This document shows positions 25,140 through 37,266 of a DNA stretch of 64,000 bases, piece by piece (the stretch's first letter is position 1; each line of letters begins with the position of its first letter). A program made the translations under genes and the position numbers. The notes beneath the pieces were generated by a model that worked only from the letters and a program-made list of their open reading frames with translations, was not told where the DNA came from and searched no databases. The DNA is from Boswellia sacra (lineage: Eukaryota > Streptophyta > Magnoliopsida > Sapindales > Burseraceae), in the NCBI GenBank assembly GCA_013180625.2, contig SNVD02008093.1, positions 248,001-312,000 of the forward strand. The letters run 5' to 3'.

Positions 25140-26326
25140 CAGATTTGAATTGAAATCAAATCCCTAACTCGTTAACACCTCCCGACCTCCGTTCCTCCAC
25201 CTCCCGATCGATCGAACCAGCGGCGAACCAGCCGCGTTCTGCACTCCTCCGTCCGGTCGTGCTATTGGAGATCTCCGTCCGGTGACGCCACGATCGACGA
25301 AGCCGTGAATCACGTCCGTCTCTGCTCTGCCTCTGTCGCGAATCGCGATCGTCGTCTAGTGTTCACCGCCCGCCTGTCTCTGTCGCGCTCGCCGCCGCCT
25401 ACAGTGCAGTGAGCCGCCTCCACCGCAACCGCCAACCAGTCGTCCTCTCCTCTCTGTTGCTTTGTACGTGTGACATTTTTTTATTTTTGTTGTTTTTGTT
25501 ATTTAAAGAATTAAGAAGAAATTAATTGAGAAAAGTAAAGGAATTGAGTCAATTGATACTTACTAGTGGCGCTTTGCATTGGGTTGTGAGTAGAAATGTT
25601 GAGGGTCAGGATTTTAATGTTGTTGTTGCTTTGGATTTGGACCATTTGGTTGCTGTCTTGCTGAGGACTATAAAGATGGTTACTGTCTTGCTGTTTGTGT
25701 GTGGTTGCCAATAATTTGAATGTTCGTTCTGATGTATGGATGATGAAAGAATTCGGAGTGAAGAATTCTTGGACTAAATTTTTTTGTATTTCTCTTGTTT
25801 ATTCCTATCATATATTGTGTTGCTTTGGATTTTGTTATACATGTGAGTATGTGACAGTCTTCAAAGACAACAACACGAATCTAGATTAAGAAAAAAAAAA
25901 AGAAAGAAAGAAAGAAAACTTTGCTTGAATTTTACTGCTCCTCATTATGCTCTTCTCATGTTAATACGATTTTTTTCTTCGTGACTTATAAAATAATACA
26001 CATTTATCAAATAAATCTGTTTGTCTCATAATGAAATTCATGGACATCGTAATTTATTTTTTTGTTATTGAGGTATTTCCCCTGCATAATCTGTTTGTTT
26101 CTTCTGAAATTTGGCCTCTGGTTTTGTTAGATTAAGATTGTATAATTGTATTATGAGTTGGTTAGTTTATCTGTTAAGTATGGGTGGCTAAAAAAAAAAC
26201 AATTAAGTGATTTCTGCCTATTTTTTAGATGGTACTTGGAATCTTGGTTCACTAATGAATGAATGAATCAAGTCTTTAGATGCTTTTGGGATGATTTTTC
26301 TTTTGGGATGATTTTATAGGTAAACA
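25140..26326 (+). promoter_or_regulatory. 5' leader region of the inner hAT transposase
   Basis: 25140-25470 is CpG-rich, unlike its surroundings, and probably holds the promoter and untranslated first exon. A TTTTATAG acceptor just before the start codon at 26327 suggests an intron in the 5' UTR. A short GAAA run lies near 25905. No coding sequence is supported here. Confidence 0.4.
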
Positions 26327-28567
26327 ATGTCTTCACAACAAGAAGTGGGGATGTCAAACACAGTAAATCCAAATGTTGATTTAAGCCTTGATAAGGATTC
26401 GGAAGAGGTTGCAATATCTACTAGTAAGAGAGTGGTAGAAGATGATGAAGATTTGTCTCAACCTAGTAAAAAGTCCAAGACCACATCGCTAGTTTGGCAA
26501 CATTTTACAAAGATGGTTGTTGATGGACATCCAAAAGCCCGTTGTAACCATTGTGGGACAAAATTAGTTGCGAAGGCTTCGGATGGTACCTCCCATTTAA
26601 ACAAACATTTGAGGAGATGTCGTCGAGTTAACCAACCAACCATGGAACAAAGCCTTTTGAAATTTCAAAGACAAAGTGATGGAAGTCTTACAAACTTGGT
26701 AACACTTGATAAAGAGGATTTTGATAAGGATGTTTGTAGGGCTTTAGTTGCAAAAATGGTTATTTTGCATGAACTTCCATTGCGTTTTGTTGAATATGAG
26801 GGCTTTAGAGAAATGATGAATTATGCCCAACCCTTGTTTGGTCCCATGAGTAGAAGGACATTGAAGAATGAAATACACAAGTTGTTTGATAGTGAGAAAG
26901 ATAGAACAATGGAATTATTTGAAAACATGCAAGCTAGGGTTGCTATAACAACTGATATGTGGACTTCTACCAACCAAAAGAAAGGGTATATGGTCATAAC
27001 AGCTCATTTCATTGACAACTCATGGAAACTCCACAGTCGGATTTTAAGGTATGTCTTTAAAGTTGAAAGCTTATGTTTTTTATTTATTCATATTAAATAT
27101 AGTTTCTCATAATTTTTATGTTTATTATTGTTAGGTTTGTTTATGTGCCAGCCCCACATACAGCAGAATGTCTTAAAGAGGTATTGGTTAAGTGCTTGTA
27201 TGATTGGAATTTGGAAAGAAAATTATCGACTTTAACTGTGGATAATTGTTCTACCAATGATTCCATGATAAATCTAGTAGTTACTAGATTAGGAGATAGG
27301 CATTTGATGTTGGGTGGGAAACTTTTTCACATGCGGTGTTGTGCTCATATATTGAACCTAATAGTTAAAGATGGTTTAGATGTGATTGGAGAGAGCATTG
27401 AGAAAGTGAGGGATAGTGTTGCTTATTGGACATCTACACCTAAGAGAATTGAAATGTTTGAGGAGACGGCACGTCACTTGAAAGTGCCATTAAATAAAAA
27501 ATTGTCTCTTGATTGTAAAACTAGGTGGAACTCTACTTATAAGATGTTGAGCACAGCTTTAGCTTATAAAGATGTGTTTGCTCGTTTAAAAGAGCGTGAT
27601 AGTCATTATAAGGATTTGCCTACAGAAGAAGAGTGGTTAAAGGCAACAGTTGTGTGTGAGCACTTAGAAAAATTTTATAAGTTGACTGAAATATTTTCTG
27701 GGACAAATTATCCTACAGCAAACAAGTTTTTCCCAGCAGTTGGTGAGTTAAGATTATCTTTGACCTCTTGGCTTACATCTTCTTGTAACAAGATTCAGGA
27801 AATGGCTAGTGCAATGATAGAAAAGTTTGAAAAATATTGGAATGTTATCCATAGTGTGTTAGTTGTGGCTGTTGTCTTGGATCCTGGATGTAAAATGGTA
27901 ATGGTGGAGTTCGTATACAAGAAGATTTACGGAGATGATGCATTTGAGCATATTGAGAAAGTGCATAGTCTTTGCAAAGGCTTGGTGTTAGATTATCAAT
28001 GTAGATTGGGTTTGGATGATGGGCAACGTGAAATTGATGCAATTTTACCAGTTACTGAAGGTGTTGCAGGGGAAGGTGCATTAGGTGAGTTCATGATTGA
28101 ATTTGAAAGATATAGGAAATCTACTAATATGGGATTGCAAATGAAGTCTGAGTTAGATATTTATTTGGAGGATCATGTGGTTAGCAAGGGTCCAGACTTT
28201 GATATTTTGCTTTGGTGGAAGATGAATAAAAGTAAATTTCCTGTGTTGTCTGCCATTGCTAGAGATATTTTAGCTATTCTTGTGTCCACAGTTGCATCTG
28301 AGTCTGCTTTTAGCACCAGTGGTAGAGTTTTGAGTCCACATCGCAGTAGACTTCTTCCTGATACATTGGCGGCATTAATGTGTACCCAAAATTGGTTATG
28401 GCTACAAATGAGAGGTTATATTTCATATCAAGTATATTTTATCTATTATTATGCTTTTATTTCATTTCCATTTTCATTTATTAATTTGGTGATTAATGAT
28501 TATGTTGCTAGGTGTAATTCCTCAAGAAGAGATGGTTGGAGGGGAATCACTACCGGATGATGAATGA
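26327..28567 (+). CDS. hAT transposase of the inner element, apparently intact, 685 residues
   Basis: Exons 26327-27048, 27135-28414 and 28512-28567 splice at GT-AG borders to 2058 nt with no stop. A BED-type zinc finger lies at C73, C76, H90 and C98. The conserved acidic residues D210 (TTDMWTS) and D277 (TVDNCSTND) are present. So are the CCAHILNLIVKDG block, TRWNSTYKML, and the hAT C-terminal dimerisation region with STVASESAFSTSGRVLSP (E630 in SESAFS, likely the third acidic position). The C-terminus MRGVIPQEEMVGGESLPDDE is typical of plant hAT proteins. It acts in the nucleus on its own terminal repeats. Without the third exon the frame would run to a stop at 28560, giving a less plausible tail. 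Family known; activity is inferred only. Confidence 0.88.
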
Positions 28568-28666
28568 AGAAGGAAGGTCATTGCTATTTTTGTGAGACAT
28601 GTAAGATGTTTTGGATTTGGAGTGTTTTTTGGTTGATGGCATCTTTATGATGCTTCATTAGAATTT

Positions 28667-28960
28667 GGATGGACTTATAGTCTTATATATGTTTTCCTTT
28701 TTTGTTGTGAGCATGAGATATTGGATGGACTTATATTTGTTTTTTTGGTTGTGAGCATGTTGTGTGGATGGGCTTAAATATGTTTATTTTGGTTGTGAAC
28801 ATGTTGCATTGGATGGACTTAGATATGTTTTTTTTTTGTTATGAACATATTGTATTGGAGAGACTTAAGTATGTTTTTTTGTGGTTGTGATTTGTGAGCA
28901 TGTTGTACTTGAAATTTGATGGACTTATATATTTTTTTATTTTTATTTTGTGAGTATTAT
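28667..28960 (+). repeat. Tandem repeat 3' of the inner transposase
   Basis: About five imperfect copies of a 45-bp unit built as TGGATGGACTTA(T/G)ATATG, a T-run, then GGTTGTGAGCATGTTGT. It lies inside the inner hAT between the stop codon and the G-rich end. Confidence 0.7.
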
Positions 28961-31052
28961 GCACTTATTGAGTTAATTAGGTGATTTTATTGATGTGTTG
29001 GTATTGTTTATTTGTTGGATTGTTGTTTATTAGGCATAAACATAAGTATATTTAAATTTAATGGAAGTTTATAAGAAAAAAATGAAAAAAAATTGTAAAT
29101 AAGCGGGGCGGGGCAGGCCGGGTATGGGGCCAGTAAAATTTTTTTGGCCCCGCCCCGCCCCACCCCGTTCAGGGGCAATGGGGCGGGGCGGGGCAAAAAC
29201 TAACTCACCGGGGCGGGGATGGATATCCCCTGCCCCGTACCCGCCCCGCCCCGGTTCCATCCCTACATGTGATGACCCTTCCAATTTCTCATCCTGAAGA
29301 AACCTTTCGAGTGGATGTTGTTTGGGTGCGGGGAATTGAGAAGTTTGATGTTGATCAACATCAACTGACATAGATGGTGGGGAACCTTCACTCACCATTT
29401 CATTTGAAGAAGTCCCTTCATTCTCAAAAGAAGCATACAAATCATACAATTTATACAATAATGCTTTAATCTGTGATGTTTTCTCCTCATATTTACTAAG
29501 ACCCCACATTACCTTATAAGCATAAGTCACATACTTTAACTTAGCCCTAGGATCAAGAACAACAGCAATGAGAAACATGTGATTTATGTCATCTAATGAA
29601 CCCCAATATTTATCAAACTTCTTCTTCATATTCTTTGCCATATCATATAAAATGCTATTTGTTTGTTGGTCTAAATCACTCAAATAATCCTGAAGTTGCC
29701 ACATCTCATGAAATAAAATATGGGCTGTAGGAGTTAAAGAAGAACTGAACTTGAGAGTTACCTCATAAAATTGCTTCAAAAATTGCACAAAAACAGAGGC
29801 TTTATCCCAATCATCTGTTTGAGGAGGCCCCACCTTTCTTTCCTCAAAAAAAAAATTAAGATAATGCCTGTTCTCCTCCTCCAACCGCTCAAGTGCTTTT
29901 TGAAATCGTAGAGCACTATCTAGCATCAAGAAAGTTGCATTCCATCTTGTACCCTTTATATTGAATTCTTTCATGCTCTACACAATCTCTGAACCTTTGT
30001 AACCTTGCAAGAGAAGATCTAACATATCTCACAGCATTTCGAATGCTAGCTATGGATCGATCAAGCTCTTTTAAACCCTCACCTACAATCAAGTTAATAA
30101 TATGTGCAGAACAACGCACATGTAAGTACTTCCCTTTTAGAATCATCCCTCCACTTTTCCAATTCTTCATTAATTTCTTCTTCAAATAATTGATAGCTGT
30201 TTCATTTGCACTTGCATTATCAACTGTAATAGTGAAGATATTCTCCAAACCCCAAGCGTTCAAACAACCCTCAATAATTCTTCCAATTGTACCCCCTCTA
30301 TGATTAGTAACTTGAGAAAAACACAAAATTCTTTTCTACAACTTCCAAGCATGATCAACAAAATGTGCAGTGATCACCATATAACTCATATTTTGAATGG
30401 ATGTCCAAATGTCAGTAGTGAGAGAAACTCTAACCTTGTATGCCTTGAAATAATTCTTCAAAGCTTCTTTCTCACTTACATAAAGTTTCAAAATGTCTCT
30501 TGCAATTGTTCTTCGTGAGGGAACTTCAAATTTTGGACAAGCTACCCGCATAAGACGACAAAATCCTTTATTCTCAACAAATCAAAATGGCAACTCATCT
30601 ATAATTACCATCTCCACGAGTGTTCTCCTAATTGCTTCTTTATCAAATCCAATAGACACAAGATTGCTTGACATCCCACTCTCTAAATTTTTGCGACCAA
30701 AACAAATAACTTTTTGTTTCTCATCCTTCTCCGCATGTTGTTCACTCCAAACATATTTGGGACACACATTCAAATGCTTCCACAAGTTAGTTGTGCCATG
30801 CTTTTTACTGTCTGAAGCAAAACTTTTCCTACAATAGTTGCACACACATCTATTCCCACTAATTTTTTTGAAATGATCCCACACTACCGAAACTTTAGGC
30901 TTCTTTCTCTTAGATTTGAAAAATGTTGCTTGACTAGAGAATTCATCAGCTTGACCATTATTTGGAGAACTAGTTTGAGAAGCCATAACTGGAAAAAAAA
31001 TGTATTAAAATGAAATTAGTTTGTTCATGAATAAGAAGTGTAAATATTCCTT

Positions 31053-31245
31053 TGCAACCACCAGGCGTATTAAATGCATTAAGATAAAATTGAACTAGCA
31101 AGAAATCTATGCAACCGACAAGCCTTTTAAATGCATTAAGATAAAATTGAACCAGCATGCAATCGATGCAAACAGCAAGCATTTTAAATGCATTAAGATA
31201 AAATTTTACCATATAGCTCTCCTATGCAACCAGAAGCAATTCGAA
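31053..31245. repeat. Three-copy tandem repeat (about 57 bp) in the outer hAT
   Basis: Copies at about 31053, 31109 and 31166 share TTAAATGCATTAAGATAAAA and the TATGCAACC-type start, with a partial fourth copy. It lies just upstream of the outer transposase start codon. Confidence 0.7.
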
Positions 31246-33225
31246 ATAAGGAACTCTTGAGCCTTAATTGTAATTGTGTTTTGATTAATTAGCTAGTCAT
31301 ATATTTAAGAAAGACAATATTGTTATCTTAAATTAGAAAATTTTTTCTTATATATAGATATGTGTGTGTATGTGCATCTGTATGTGCGCGTGTGCGGATG
31401 TATGATTGTACATATTCGTATAATAGTTAAAAACTTAAAATTGTAAAGTCTTAATTTATAAATTACACAAATTTTAGTGGATCCTGAAACTTTAGGGAGA
31501 ATTAATATTAAAAAAAGCTTAAGGGGAAAAGTGAAGAAATTCAAAACATGGAGGACGAATGGCGGCAGAGATAGTGCTCAGTCATGAGAATTTGGCAGCT
31601 TCTCATCATGATATAGTGAATCTAAGCTTATTTGTTTTAGGCCAATATTATTCTTATGAAATTTTCCTAGGCTTAATTTATTTGTTTGAAGTTGGATTAA
31701 ATTGCTTTAAACCCAATCAGTTTGTCTATTGCATAGGAAGATAAATGAATTTTTATTCTTTTATTTGTCTTGACTTTGGGAATGGATAAGTATGGATGTG
31801 TGCCATGTGGCTAGTTTTACATATAAGTGGGAGACAAGATAACTAGTGGTTGCCACTAAAGAAATGTTAGTTTAAATTTTATGTGGAAGATAGGAAGGTA
31901 ATGTGTGCTTAGCTTTTGTAAAGTAGGAGACAAACAAAATTTCAATACACATTATTTATAAAAAAATAAAAATAAAAAATTATTACTTCTTTAACATGAT
32001 TGACGTGTCAAATAGAGACAAGACTAATTAATCTTTTTTAAAGGGGATACAAAGAGTATAATGGAGTTATTAAAATAATATAATATTGACTTCTTCTACT
32101 TTAGTAGAAGTGATAAGCTTGATTTTTTTTAAATGGTTTCTAGCAAAACTGTTGTAGGAATTCTTTGAATTTTTTAAATGATTTATGTTGTATAAATGAT
32201 TTTTTAAATGATTTTTTAAATAATTATTGTTAAAACGATTGCAATATAAAGGGAAATTCTTTCAATTAAAGAGATGATATCTAATTATCTATTATCATTA
32301 ATCATCCACATCTTCATAATCTTAATTTCAATCTTACATGAAGAATGGAGCAGATCAACTATAATAATTTAATTTCAAACATAAATAATTTCAAAAATAA
32401 ATTAAAAATAAGAACAAAACTAAAAGAATATTAATGATCACCTACAGCATATCTAAGTGCAGCGATAACTTTGTCACCAACTTTGAAATCTTTAACTTCT
32501 GATCTTATGCAGTTATGCTTACAACTTCTGATCTTATGCAGCTATGCTTACAACTTCTCCTGCTATATCAATTGCTGTTCCAACAAAAAACTATCTCAGA
32601 CTCTCAGCCGCTTAAACAATAATAAAAGAAAGCAGGCGATGGTGCTCATGAACTACAGCTTAAATAGCTAAACTAGCAAAACATCAAACAAAGTATAATT
32701 ACAGGGACATAATAAATAAGTTAAAAGAGAGAAATTAATTGATTGTGATCAAATTTTGGCTTCACAAAGACATGAAACTTTACCTGGTCAAAGAGACAAA
32801 CCCATCTCCGACTCAGAAGCAAATGAACAAGGTGAAAGAGGGGATGAAGTTGAGTGAGAGAAAATGGAATTGGAAGTTCCGTGAGAGACTGAGAGTGAAA
32901 GGTTGCTAGGGTTTGAAAAGTGAGGGCACAAAACTATAAAGATATATATATACGGTAATTAGATGCAGTGAGGTCTATAATAATATTTTTGACGCATCCA
33001 ATTAAATTATGCCATGTGGAATATAATAATAAAAAATATTCAGGTCGGGTATAAATCGGGTTTGCATAAATTTATCCGAAATCGGGTCGGGTAATATCGG
33101 GTACCCGAAAATTATACCCGATCTCGATTATTTTTAATTCCTTACCCGATAACACCCGACTCGGGTCGGATAAACCCGATCGGGTCGCGTCGGGTCGGGT
33201 AATTATGCCCACCCCTAATAAGCGC

Positions 33226-33659
33226 AAATGGTGCTGCTTTGCTTCAAACGACTGAGGCAGCCCTTTGCCTCTTTTTCGGTATTGCTTGGGGAGAAATGTT
33301 TTCCGAAGCTCCTCTTTAAAATCCTCCCATGTGTGGAAAGCACAAATGCCATGCTTTCTATGCCACCATAGTTGGGCGGCATCACGAAGGAATGCGAGCG
33401 CAATGCTGATTCTTAAAGCATCATTGTAGACACCCTTGGCATCAAGGTATAGCTCAAGGCCAAATGAGAAGTTTTCGACCTCTGTGGCATTACGGATGCC
33501 ATGGTATGTGGCGAGAGTAGGCACATGCATATTTGTCAACCCACTAGCGCTTGTGTAGAATAGGATAGCACAGTCGCATCGGTGCTTCTCGCATTCCGCG
33601 CAAGTTTCCTTCACTTCCGCACGGATCGCCCGTAACTCGTGCTCCACAAAGGTCTGCAA
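33226..33659 (-). pseudogene. Gypsy gag, N-terminal part
   Basis: The frame reads an Ala/Glu-rich start, then the retrotransposon gag domain (LRDAAQLWWHRKHG, WEDFKEELRKTFLPKQYRKR). It is cut by the outer hAT at 33225. Its continuation is at 23398-22950. Confidence 0.85.
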
Positions 33660-33918
33660 GCCGTGGAGTTCTCGTGTAAGGCTATGAAGCTCCTCCTTGT
33701 AGGACTTGCTAAACTCGAGAATACTGGACTTTGTGGCTTGAGTGATCTCCCTTTAGTTCATTTCTAAGCCATCGAGACGGTCGGAGAGGCCCTCAATAAC
33801 ATTGTCCATTCCTGATATAGCTTGCTCTATGCTAGCAACACGAAACTTACTCCTCCATAGTCACTTCAATGTCGAATGCCATGTTGCTCTTGTGCTCGAA
33901 CCGTGTTTTGATACCAAC

Positions 33919-34441
33919 TGGCATGGGCTTAAAGATTGTGCAGCACGCTTGTGCGGCGCTGAAACAACTTGATATCAAAAGTTGCTAAGTAAGCCTTGGT
34001 GCTAAGTAAGCCTTGGTATTGGCTTGCTTCACTCAAGAAAAAGCTTAAGAGACTTGGATCGTTGAGCTAAAGAGCTTTTAGGCAAAGTATAGAAGTGTTG
34101 GAAGATAGAGACTAGAGTTGTTAAGTACGAAGGCTTTTGTATTAGACAAGAACTCTTTATAATTGCTTGGTTACAACTTGCTTACAATTGAAGCTTGAAT
34201 GGGTATTTATAATAAACTTCCCTCTGAATGGACGGTTAGGATTTAATGCATCCAACAGTTAATATTTACACCTTAGACACTTCTATGTAAATATCTAGAT
34301 ATTTACAAGAAGGTTCTAGTCACTTGTGCTTGCTAGAGATTTTTAGAAATTGGGCTAGACCTTATAAGCTTTTCTAGAAACTAGGCCAAACCTTGCACAT
34401 ATTTAAGTCATCTTAACAAGTAAATTGGGCGAGCCATAACA
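33919..34441 (-). repeat. 5' LTR of the Gypsy element
   Basis: Read on the minus strand it starts TGTTATGGCTCGCC and ends CCCATGCCA, 523 bp, followed at once by a primer-site-like TGGTATCAAAAC. No second copy is present in the window. Confidence 0.75.
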
Positions 34442-35473
34442 ATATGCTCATTTATGTATCTTTTTGTTGGTTACCATTAAAAACATCTATCTGTTGTGTT
34501 TTGGTTAGGAAATGCATAATCTTTTGATAAGGCCATTTGCACCCATAAAATATGTTTAAGTAATGATTTAAAATTTTTATTACAAATATACCCTTTAGAA
34601 AAATTACTTATAAGTAAAATATATTATCCAAATACTAATTTTTTTTATTCTTTTACTGACTTATAAATTTTAAAAATAAAAAATTATTAAACTGCTAAAG
34701 TCATAACTCATATCCGCAAGTGTCTTAATTTACATAAATTTCCATACCTTGCAAATAAATTACACTAATTGCTTAACGTTTATATTTAATAAAAAATCCA
34801 AAGAGATCATATTTAAAGTACTTGTAATTATTATATTTAGACTTATACCTAGTATACAAACCTTTGGACATATCTAAAAATTACTATCAAATTAATTTAT
34901 GATTATCATAGTATTTATTTTCAGTGAAGGTGTAATTATATAAGTTATTCTTTATCATTGTTATCATAACATTTAATGGCAAGGGACGAGAACTACAAAC
35001 AATAAACAGACTCTCTGTTTTTGTTTGTTTTATACTCCGAGATTTACAAAACTTGGCTATATCCTATCTCCGCCTTCTCAAACTTTTCAACAAGCACGCT
35101 TTCTGTTATGCTCAAGAATGAAATAATTTATCTACACCTAGCAAAAGATTATTAAATATTAATTTCATTTCCTCATAACGTTTTCCAAGAAATTTTGTTA
35201 TATATGTTATCATGAATAAAATTTTATGATAAGAGACCTTAAGGCAGGAATCATGAACGATGCGAACTAGTGGTTTGATGCCACTGAATATAATAAAAGA
35301 AATGAAGTTCAAATCAACCATGTGAAAGATAGAGGACAGTTGATAAAAAAAAAACGAAGATTTATTTGTATTACGAGATTTACAAAACTTGGCTCTATTA
35401 TATATGTACCCTTAAATGTTTTGTCGACTCCCAATTCATCGTTGAACTCAAAAGCTTTATGCCACAACACAAA
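34442..35473 (+). other. Remnant of a lost aminotransferase copy and promoter of psi3
   Basis: 34442-34480 resembles intron 1 of TAT-A (ATGCTCATTTATGTATC against ATGCTCATTTAAGTATC). 35008-35060 carries the array leader block (TTTATACTCCGAGATTTAC) but no exon 1 follows it. A second leader (35370-35450) directly precedes psi3. The upstream block is at 35276-35326. The remainder is AT-rich. Confidence 0.5.
35276..35326 (+). promoter_or_regulatory. Shared upstream block of the array, copy before psi3
   Basis: TGATGCCACTGAATATAATA followed by AAAGAAATGAAGTTCAAATC. Homologous to 15681-15727 and 38107-38155, about 150-200 bp before the start codon. Confidence 0.45.
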
Positions 35474-37266
35474 ATGGAGATTATAGAAGCAAAAAGCGCC
35501 GTTTCCAAGCTAACAAAAAGCAGCTAAATGCACTTGCCATCACCATTTCAGAGGCCCGTAGAACTGTAGAAGATAATGTTCACAAAGACGACCCAAGACC
35601 CCCCATTTCTTTAGGCCATGGCCACCCCTCTGCCCTTCCCTGCTTTCAAGCCGCTTCTGTAGCCGAAGATGCCATTGTTGATGCTGTCCGGTTGCCCAAG
35701 TATAACTGCTATTCACCCACTGCCGGTATTTTGCCTGCTAGAAGGTAAATAATGCATTTACTACATATTAGCGCATCCTTATTCAGTTGTTCGTTGGTTC
35801 GGCACTGTATAATTTTTTTCATTGTTTTTTTTTTTTTTTTTGGTTAACGTATCATGATTGATGTCAAACTAAGCAATATTAAACTATGCAGGGCCATTGC
35901 AGATTATCTGAGTCGTGACCTCCCGTACAAGTTATCACCAGATGATGTTTATCTTACGGCAGGATGCAGGCAAGCAGTCGAAGTTTTATTCACAGCCCTC
36001 GCTCGTTGTTGTGCAAACATTTTGATTCCAAGACCAAGCTACCCCTACTATGAAACTTGTGCAGGACATGTCCATCTTGAATTTCGCTATTATGATCTTC
36101 TTCCAGAAAAGAATTGGGAGGTTGATCTGGATGCAGTGGAAGCTCTTTCAGACGAGAACACCTTTGCCGTGGTCATTATTAACCCTGGCAATCCTTGTGG
36201 TAATGTCTTTCCAACATTTGCAGAAGGTAGGCTAAACTACTTAATTTAACTATGTTTAAGTACATGGAAATTTTCTTTTTTCTTAATATGACACCATCAG
36301 AGCGTACCATCATCATATATCTGTGAAGGGGAGCTCAGCCTACAACAATTGGACTAGTTATATTTGATAAACATAAATATTTTGTTCTCTGGTTTTGCTA
36401 CGATGATAAACAGTCATGGTTGTTGATTTGATGAATATTAGATTGCACAGACGGCAAGAAAGCTGGGGACAATGGTAATTTCTGACGAAAGTTATGACCA
36501 CCTCAAATTTGGGAGTGCACCTTTTGTGCGGATGGGAATGCTTGGATCTACTGTGCCTGTCATAACACTTTGATCTATATTCAACCTAAACTTCACTAAA
36601 ATTAATCCTAAATAATGTTTGGCCTATTCAGCTCAAAGGGAAGGTTGAGCATTATGGTTTTCAAAATCTAATTTTCTTGTTTTTCCTCTTAAAGACACAA
36701 TTATGTTCTAAATGCACCGGGGAGCAGTTCCTCAACTCATTGCGAAAACAAAGGAGGACTTCTTTTCAAAAATCGTCGGCGAACTAAAAGAGGATGTGGA
36801 CATACTCATGTGATACAATTAAGGAGATCCCTTGCATTAACTTGCCCAAACAACCCAGAAGGGTCAGTCTTTGTTATGGTATGGGCATCATATATATAAT
36901 TTAAGTATGCTTCAGAAGATGAATGTCTACTAATTTAGCTATGACATGAACTTTTATTGTAGGTGAAGCTGATTCCATCATTGTTAGAGGACATAAATGA
37001 TGACATGGAATTCTGTCTCAAGCTCGCGAAAGAAGAATCTGTCGTTGTTGTACCAGGTAAGATACATAAAATTTCTCTTGAGTTACAGAGATTAGGTAGA
37101 TTGAGGGCTAAAACGAAAGTTGACGCCAAAAATTAAATTTCTTGCAGGTATGTTTGTGGGAATGAAAAATTGGCTCCGCATAACATTTGCCAATGAGCCT
37201 TCAACTCTTGATGATGCACTTGGAAGGATAGAAGCCTTTTGTCACAGGCATGCCAGGGAGCAATAA
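35474..37266 (+). pseudogene. psi3: aminotransferase-like pseudogene lacking the PLP-lysine exon part
   Basis: E1 is 35474-35744, with a frameshift within the first 15 codons and a stop at about 35525 if read from the ATG. E2 35892-36226 is mostly open but has lost five bases in GTCTTCACATACCAACA, shifting the frame. E3 starts at 36442 and ends after VPVITL at about 36570. The rest of E3 (with the GSISKRW lysine), intron 3 and E4 are deleted. E5 (about 36719-36878) has two or more frameshifts and a lost AG acceptor. E6 36963-37056 and E7 37148-37266 remain open, ending at TAA. Without the lysine no transaminase can be made. Confidence 0.9.

Larger units (their letters stand above)
24797..29265 (+). 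mobile_element. Inner hAT transposon inside the outer hAT transposase gene
   Basis: Perfect 8-bp target duplication CATGTGAT (24789-24796 and 29266-29273). The ends TAGGCTTGGGCATTTGG (left) and TAGGGATGGAACCGGGG (right, read inward) are imperfect inverted repeats. Each is followed by runs of GGGGC/GGGGCGGGGC, the G-rich subterminal repeats common in this type of plant hAT. Length 4469 bp. It carries a complete-looking transposase gene on the plus strand, so it is the youngest layer of the nest. Confidence 0.93.
24373..30986 (-). pseudogene. Transposase of the outer hAT, broken
   Basis: It starts with MASQTSSPNNGQADEF, then a BED-type zinc finger (CVCNYCRKSF, HGTTNLWKHLNVC), TTDIWTS, TVDNASANE, a CSAHIINLIV block, a TRWNATF block, and after the inner element the dimerisation region ISTVASESAFSTGGRILD (24690-24600). 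The breaks are TGA at about 30582, TAG at about 30336, a small deletion with frameshift near 29940-29965, and the 4.5-kb inner hAT at 24797-29265. In family terms it would have bound the element's ends and cut and pasted it. No intact product is possible. Confidence 0.9.
23399..33217 (-). mobile_element. Outer hAT transposon inside Gypsy gag
   Basis: Perfect 8-bp target duplication ATAAGCGC (23391-23398 and 33218-33225). The terminal inverted repeat begins TAGGGGTGGGCATA, followed by repeated CGGGTCGGGT subterminal blocks at both ends. It encodes a hAT transposase on the minus strand, now broken, and is itself split by the inner hAT. Total 9819 bp, or about 5.3 kb without the inner element. 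The TAGGGGTGGGC end and 8-bp duplication are classic for plant hATs. Confidence 0.93.
20072..34441 (-). mobile_element. Ty3/Gypsy retrotransposon remnant, host of two nested hAT elements
   Basis: On the minus strand the order is 5' LTR (34441-33919), a primer-site-like TGGTATCAAAACACGG (33917-33902), gag (33659 onwards), protease DTGA (22836-22825), RT with YLDD (21831-21820), RNase H-like TDASDFAIGG (about 21390-21355) and integrase with SMDFI and VDRFSKY (about 20630-20570). The sequence stops near 20072 without a 3' LTR. Frames are interrupted repeatedly. The left flank is exon 3 of psi2. The right flank (34442-34480) resembles intron 1 of TAT-A, so the two sides do not come from a single intact insertion site. 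Confidence 0.85.
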
